From positions 62,001 through 126,000 of the forward strand of contig NZ_FRCN01000007.1 of NCBI RefSeq assembly GCF_900142925.1: a DNA stretch of 64,000 bases, written 5' to 3'. The stretch is from Chitinophaga sp. CF418 (GTDB lineage: Bacteria; Bacteroidota; Bacteroidia; Chitinophagales; Chitinophagaceae). The stretch's first letter is position 1. Each line of letters starts with the position of its first letter. The position numbers and the translations under genes were made by a program. The notes beneath the pieces were generated by a model, which was not told the DNA's origin, ran no database searches, and was given only the letters and a program-made list of their open reading frames with translations. Positions 60,383-64,000 of the stretch are shown piece after piece.

Positions 60383-60835
60383 ATGAGAATTGAACAAGCT
60401 ATTAATCAGCGCAAGTTCAAGGACGATTATCACAAGATCGTAGTGAACCTGTTATATACAGGTAACTGGCTGCGTGACGCCCTTGGAGCAAGCCTGAAAG
60501 AACATGGATTGTTGCCGCAGCACTACAATGCGTTGCGGATCATAAAAGGACGTCACCCAGAGCCTGTATCTGCCGGCGACATTAAGGAGGTCATGCTGGA
60601 CAAGGCAAGCGATGTGACCCGTTTACTGGACAAACTGGAGAAGCTGGAATATGTACATCGCCGGCTCTGTCCGCATAACAGGCGCAAAATGGATATCAGT
60701 ATCACACCTCAGGGGCTGAAACTCCTGTCAGACGTGGATATACTGATGGACACCTTTTATGAAGACCTGGCAGACAGGATTACAGAAGAAGAAGCCGCCA
60801 GTTTGAGCGATCTGCTCGACAAAATACGGGGATAA
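60383..60835 (+). CDS. MarR-family transcription regulator
   Basis: 150 residues. The winged helix is evident (about 33-110: LKEHGLLPQHYNALRIIKGR, SAGDIKEVMLDKASDVTRLLDKLEKLEYVHRR, NRRKMDISITPQG), with helices at both ends for dimer formation. No redox Cys pair stands out (only C in RRLCPHNRR). Divergent from the split YeeE/YedE genes with a palindromic operator between them, so it should repress that pair and itself. It is followed by a small gene with its own promoter. Confidence 0.92.
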   Translation: MRIEQAINQRKFKDDYHKIVVNLLYTGNWLRDALGASLKEHGLLPQHYNALRIIKGRHPEPVSAGDIKEVMLDKASDVTRLLDKLEKLEYVHRRLCPHNRRKMDISITPQGLKLLSDVDILMDTFYEDLADRITEEEAASLSDLLDKIRG

Positions 60836-60840
60836 AAAAA

Positions 60841-60848
60841 TATCTTTG
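60841..60848 (+). promoter_or_regulatory. -7 box before the small exported protein gene
   Basis: TATCTTTG lies five bases before the ATG at 60854, the same layout as the MarR promoter 470 bases upstream. Confidence 0.5.
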
Positions 60849-60853
60849 CCCGT

Positions 60854-61228
60854 ATGCGGAGTCTTTCTTATCTGTGCCTGCTGATCATGTTGTTTTGCTG
60901 CGGACTTACTGTCAATGCAGCTATAACAGGATGCCACAAAGCCAGCGCGGTGTCTCCCTCCACCAGGCCATTCCTGAAGATATTATCATGCGACAGGGAG
61001 CTGAGGCGTCATGGAATGCCTTCCTCCCCCGAAACCATTATCACTACCCCACAGCGATCGGTCATCGGATCCGTTAAATCAGATACACGTGACGGAGCAG
61101 ATACTGTCAGCGCACATTTCCTGGCAGGAACCAGTTTATTTTCCTGTAAAGTACAGGCAGTACGCCTATTGTCTGATCTGCATGCAATCATCCGGTCGCT
61201 GATTTATCCCCAGCATATTTTTTGGTGA
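60854..61228 (+). CDS. Small exported protein, unknown (uncertain gene)
   Basis: 124 residues. The first 23 (MRSLSYLCLLIMLFCCGLTV) look like a signal peptide ending NAA. The rest is rich in Ser, Thr and Arg without motif, and several other frames are open in the same stretch, so coding is not certain. A -7 box directly before the ATG favours transcription. I do not recognise a family. It precedes the CPA2 antiporter by about 100 bases on the same strand. Confidence 0.4.
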   Translation: MRSLSYLCLLIMLFCCGLTVNAAITGCHKASAVSPSTRPFLKILSCDRELRRHGMPSSPETIITTPQRSVIGSVKSDTRDGADTVSAHFLAGTSLFSCKVQAVRLLSDLHAIIRSLIYPQHIFW

Positions 61229-61330
61229 GTTAAAGAACATAGGCTTGTTTGTTACCGGCGCTGCGATTAACATCCGCAGGCGCTATTATGTTATCACTAT
61301 TATTTAACTCATTCAAACTGGAAACACCGG

Positions 61331-63574
61331 ATGATACATTTACCACCTTTGATTGCCGACCTGGCTTTGATATTAATTGCTGCGGCTATTACAACACTGA
61401 TCTTCAAGAAATTGAAGCAGCCACTTGTGCTGGGATATATTGTGGCCGGCCTCCTGGTGGGACAACATGTATCCCTGTTCCCTACAGTTTCTGATGAAGC
61501 CAATATCAAGATATGGTCTGAAATAGGCGTCATATTCCTTTTATTCAGTCTCGGACTGGAATTCAGTTTTAAAAAGCTGATCAAAGTAGGAGGTTCATCT
61601 TCCATTACTGCTATCGTGGAGGTACTATTCATGCTGTCACTGGGCTATCTCATCGGGCAACTCATGGGATGGTCTTCCATGGATAGTATCTTCCTCGGCG
61701 GCATATTATCTATTTCTTCCACCACCATTATTATCCGTGCATTTGAGGAACTCGGTATTAAAGGACAACAGTTTGCCGGATTGGTGTTTGGTATCCTTGT
61801 AGTGGAAGATCTCGTGGCTATTGTACTGCTGGTACTCCTGTCCACACTGGCTGTCAGTCAGCAATTCGCCGGCGGGGAAATGCTAGGCTCCGTCATCAAA
61901 CTCGTTTTCTTTCTCATCGCCTGGTTTGTGACAGGCATCTTCTTCATTCCCACACTACTGCGGAAAACAAAAAAGCTGATGAATGAAGAGACATTGCTGG
62001 TGACTGCTATAGGTCTTTGTCTGCTGATGGTGGTACTGGCTACACAAGCCGGATTCTCGCCGGCACTGGGAGCTTTCATCATGGGATCTATACTGGCAGA
62101 AACCACACAGGCAGAGAAGATAGAACATCTTGTAAAGCCGGTGAAAGAACTGTTTGGCGCTGTATTCTTTATTTCTGTAGGGATGCTGATCGATCCTGCC
62201 ATGCTGGTAAAATATGCAGGCCCTGTGGCTATTATTACATTAGTTACACTGGCAGGGAAGACGATCAGTACCTGTACCGGCGCATTGCTCTCCGGACAAC
62301 CGCTGAAAACTTCTGTACAGGCAGGAATGAGTCTTGCCCAGATAGGTGAGTTCTCTTTTATCATTGCACAGCTGGGGCTTTCGCTGAAAGTGACGAGTGA
62401 TTTTCTGTATCCCGTTGCTGTTGCAGTATCTGCAGTTACCACCTTTACCACGCCTTACATGATCCGCTTATCTGCGCCATTTTATGAGAAGATTGCAGCG
62501 GTATTGCCGCATCGCTGGAAGACCTCACTGAACAGGTACAGTGCGGCGGCGCAGACTATTTCTGTAGTAAGTGACTGGAAGCAATTACTGAGATCTTACT
62601 TCGTAAATATGACGATCTATTCAGTGGTCATACTCGCTATTACGCTCCTGTCATATTACTATCTGTTACCGTTGGTAACGATCAGGATCAGTGGTTATAA
62701 CTGGGGGCGTGTAGTCAGTGCGGCGATCACATTGGTTTTGCTGATGCCTTTCCTTTGGGCACTGGCCTTCAGGAATATCAGCAGCCAGGCGTCTTCCAAT
62801 ATATGGGAACAAAAGAAATACCGCGGTCCCTTGCTATTGGTACGTTTGTCCAGAGTAGTGCTGGCTGTATTCCTGATCGGCTTTTTCATGGACAGGTTCT
62901 TTTCTCCCTCCATTGCATTGATGGTTACATTGGCCATCGTGGTACTGATCTTTGCACTGCGGCATAGAGTGCAGACTTTCTATACCACCATTGAAGAACG
63001 GTTCTTCTCTAATTTTAATGCACGCGACGCAAAAGTAGGAGGGATCAACAAGTCTGTGCTGGCCCCCTGGGATGCGCATCTGGCCGTCGCTGAGATACGC
63101 CCGCTGTCGCCGGTTGCAGGTAAAACTTTGTTGGAATTAGCGCTACGCGAAAACTTCGGGATTAATATTGCGTTAATCAACAGAAGTGGACAGAAGATCT
63201 ATGCACCTGATAAAAATGAACGTCTGTTTCCTGGTGATGTTATCACGGGAATTGGGACCGATGAACAACTGGAAAAGTTCAATCGTTTCCTCGAACCCAT
63301 AGCTGCAGATACTGATCCACAGACGCTGGACACGGATCCGATTGCTTTGAAGCAGTTCCTTATTGGTAAACAATCACATCTCTCAAACAAGACTATACGA
63401 GAACTGGGCATACGGGAACGCACCCGCGGAATCGTACTGGGCGTGGAAAGGAAGGGAAGAAGAATCTTGAATCCGGAGTCAAATATGTATCTGGAAGAAG
63501 GAGATATTGTATGGATAGCCGGTAGTGGTAGAAAGTTAAATACATTTATTAAAGAACAACAGGGTGCTAATTAA
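61331..63574 (+). CDS. CPA2-family cation:proton antiporter with two RCK_C domains
   Basis: 747 residues. The antiporter domain (about 1-400) has the CPA2/KefB-type helices with LGYIVAGLLVG, FSLGLEFSFKKL and GILVVEDLVAIVLL (the ED pair in the ion path). A second membrane segment follows (430-560), then two TrkA_C/RCK_C domains (about 580-655 and 675-745, with LFPGDVITGIGTDEQL and LEEGDIVWIAGSGRKL). It lacks the NAD-binding RCK_N module found in KefB/KefC. It exchanges K+ or Na+ for H+ and should help pH or K+ balance. Confidence 0.92.
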   Translation: MIHLPPLIADLALILIAAAITTLIFKKLKQPLVLGYIVAGLLVGQHVSLFPTVSDEANIKIWSEIGVIFLLFSLGLEFSFKKLIKVGGSSSITAIVEVLFMLSLGYLIGQLMGWSSMDSIFLGGILSISSTTIIIRAFEELGIKGQQFAGLVFGILVVEDLVAIVLLVLLSTLAVSQQFAGGEMLGSVIKLVFFLIAWFVTGIFFIPTLLRKTKKLMNEETLLVTAIGLCLLMVVLATQAGFSPALGAFIMGSILAETTQAEKIEHLVKPVKELFGAVFFISVGMLIDPAMLVKYAGPVAIITLVTLAGKTISTCTGALLSGQPLKTSVQAGMSLAQIGEFSFIIAQLGLSLKVTSDFLYPVAVAVSAVTTFTTPYMIRLSAPFYEKIAAVLPHRWKTSLNRYSAAAQTISVVSDWKQLLRSYFVNMTIYSVVILAITLLSYYYLLPLVTIRISGYNWGRVVSAAITLVLLMPFLWALAFRNISSQASSNIWEQKKYRGPLLLVRLSRVVLAVFLIGFFMDRFFSPSIALMVTLAIVVLIFALRHRVQTFYTTIEERFFSNFNARDAKVGGINKSVLAPWDAHLAVAEIRPLSPVAGKTLLELALRENFGINIALINRSGQKIYAPDKNERLFPGDVITGIGTDEQLEKFNRFLEPIAADTDPQTLDTDPIALKQFLIGKQSHLSNKTIRELGIRERTRGIVLGVERKGRRILNPESNMYLEEGDIVWIAGSGRKLNTFIKEQQGAN

Positions 63575-63603
63575 CAGCTGCTGATGCCGCAATATATTTG
63601 CAG

Positions 63604-63640
63604 CAGGACAAGTCTCAAAGGCTTGTCCTGTCTTGTTTTT
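63604..63640 (+). terminator. Terminator of the antiporter gene
   Basis: Stem CAGGACAAG (63604-63612) and CTTGTCCTG (63622-63630), then TCTTGTTTTT. Confidence 0.88.
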
Positions 63641-63770
63641 AGAGGGATATCTTTAACTGCAATTACGTTTAGCAGTGATAGTAATAATTTGTTTTCGCAT
63701 TGTTTTTTTATTGTAAATTCAACCTACACTGTAGCTCTTTTTTTTACCCTCAAAATAAAAACCCGTTTGT

Positions 63771-64000
63771 ATGAAAACCAAGTCAATCTATGTGCGTCAA
63801 ATTCATTTCCTTTTCCTTGCCCTGTCAATGTTCCTGTTTGCCTGCAGTAAAGACAATGTAACTGCTGATGCCAGGTCAGAAGACAACACTGAGAAATTAG
63901 TGAACTACCTGGAAACACAGGGATTTAAAAAGGACAAGATCGTCCTGAAAGGAGACAACTTCATCCTGGATGGCGACGTAATCATTTCAAAAGAAGAAGT
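63771..64000 (+). CDS. Lipoprotein, probable M57-type metalloprotease (cut by the window end)
   Basis: The first 76 codons of a gene from ATG 63771, open to the last base. The signal ends FLFACSKDN, a lipobox with Cys near 25 followed by SKD. The mature start (VNYLETQGFKKDKIVLKGDNFILDGDVIIS) resembles the propeptide-like opening of M57 (dual-action HEIGH-type) metalloproteases common in Chitinophagaceae; the HExxH motif would lie beyond the window. The family call rests on that opening alone. Confidence 0.6.
   Translation, partial: MKTKSIYVRQIHFLFLALSMFLFACSKDNVTADARSEDNTEKLVNYLETQGFKKDKIVLKGDNFILDGDVIISKEE

Noticed and set aside
61858..62451. A 197-codon minus-strand ORF inside the CPA2 antiporter gene
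   Set aside because: Antisense shadow of a membrane protein gene; low-complexity Ser/Thr/Ala composition and no motif.
1..64000. tRNA, rRNA, tmRNA or riboswitch genes
   Set aside because: I looked for TTCGAAT-type T-loops and known conserved cores by eye and saw none. A covariance search could still find a weak case.

Overview
The window looks like chromosome from a Bacteroidota member close to Chitinophaga (family Chitinophagaceae). The grounds are a type IX secretion (T9SS) C-terminal sorting domain on a huge secreted polysaccharide-active protein, secreted sulfatases with a GH106-type glycosidase, an eight-helix FtsX/MacB permease, LES-type lipoproteins (Cys followed by acidic residues), few Shine-Dalgarno sequences, and -7 boxes of the TAnnTTTG type before several genes. 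No rRNA, tRNA, CRISPR array, integrase or transposase gene was seen. Genus-level naming is inference.

Layout. 0-14.7 kb: an intergenic long hairpin, a T9SS-exported pectate-lyase-fold protein, a GT8 glycosyltransferase, an FtsX-like permease flanked by a near-identical direct repeat, a signal-peptidase-I-like membrane protein lacking the usual catalytic lysine, a 1.1k-residue secreted beta-propeller protein and an Omp85-type outer-membrane protein. 14.7-18.8 kb: Crp/Fnr regulator, F420-type NADP oxidoreductase, SDR, peptidase E, a collapsed gene remnant, AraC regulator. 18.9-23.4 kb: a His-rich small membrane protein followed by the Hen1-Pnkp RNA repair pair. 23.4-32.3 kb: GC-rich tandem hairpins, amine oxidase, lipoproteins, a sulfatase-GH106 pair and AraC. 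32.4-43.6 kb: four regulators (AraC, TetR, AraC, GntR) beside the genes they probably control (two SDRs, a heterodimeric ABC exporter pair, a TauE/DUF1634 anion exporter pair), with inverted copies of a ~175-bp repeat at 33.3 and 42.4 kb; then a desaturase. 43.6-54.6 kb: TPM-domain protein, an MlaE-MlaF-MlaD lipid transport operon, a zinc dehydrogenase, small conserved unknowns, a second sulfatase, an orphan histidine kinase, and a GCDH-like acyl-CoA dehydrogenase. 54.6-64 kb: membrane protein and two tandem YceI genes opposite an HxlR regulator, a phytanoyl-CoA-dioxygenase-like enzyme, an SDR, a split YeeE/YedE sulfur transporter opposite a MarR regulator, a CPA2 antiporter, and the start of an M57-like lipoprotein.

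The observation I rate highest is at 36.19-36.32 kb, just upstream of the ABC exporter pair. A strong Shine-Dalgarno (rare in this phylum) precedes a 15-codon ORF. Its stop codon lies in a segment that can pair either with the ORF itself or with the 5' arm of a perfect terminator hairpin ending in eight T. This is the 1:2 / 2:3 / 3:4 layout of a ribosome-mediated transcription attenuator and resembles in arrangement the leader of the Bacillus BmrCD exporter. Other points of interest are the Tyr-for-Lys signal peptidase homologue, the repeat-flanked FtsX gene, the three-operator TetR/SDR switch, the inverted repeat pair, and the deletion scar at 17.75-17.91 kb.

Starts were moved from the longest reading frame where an upstream start lies inside a terminator, an operator or a neighbouring gene, or where a signal peptide begins downstream. 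All functions come from reading motifs by eye; no database search was possible.
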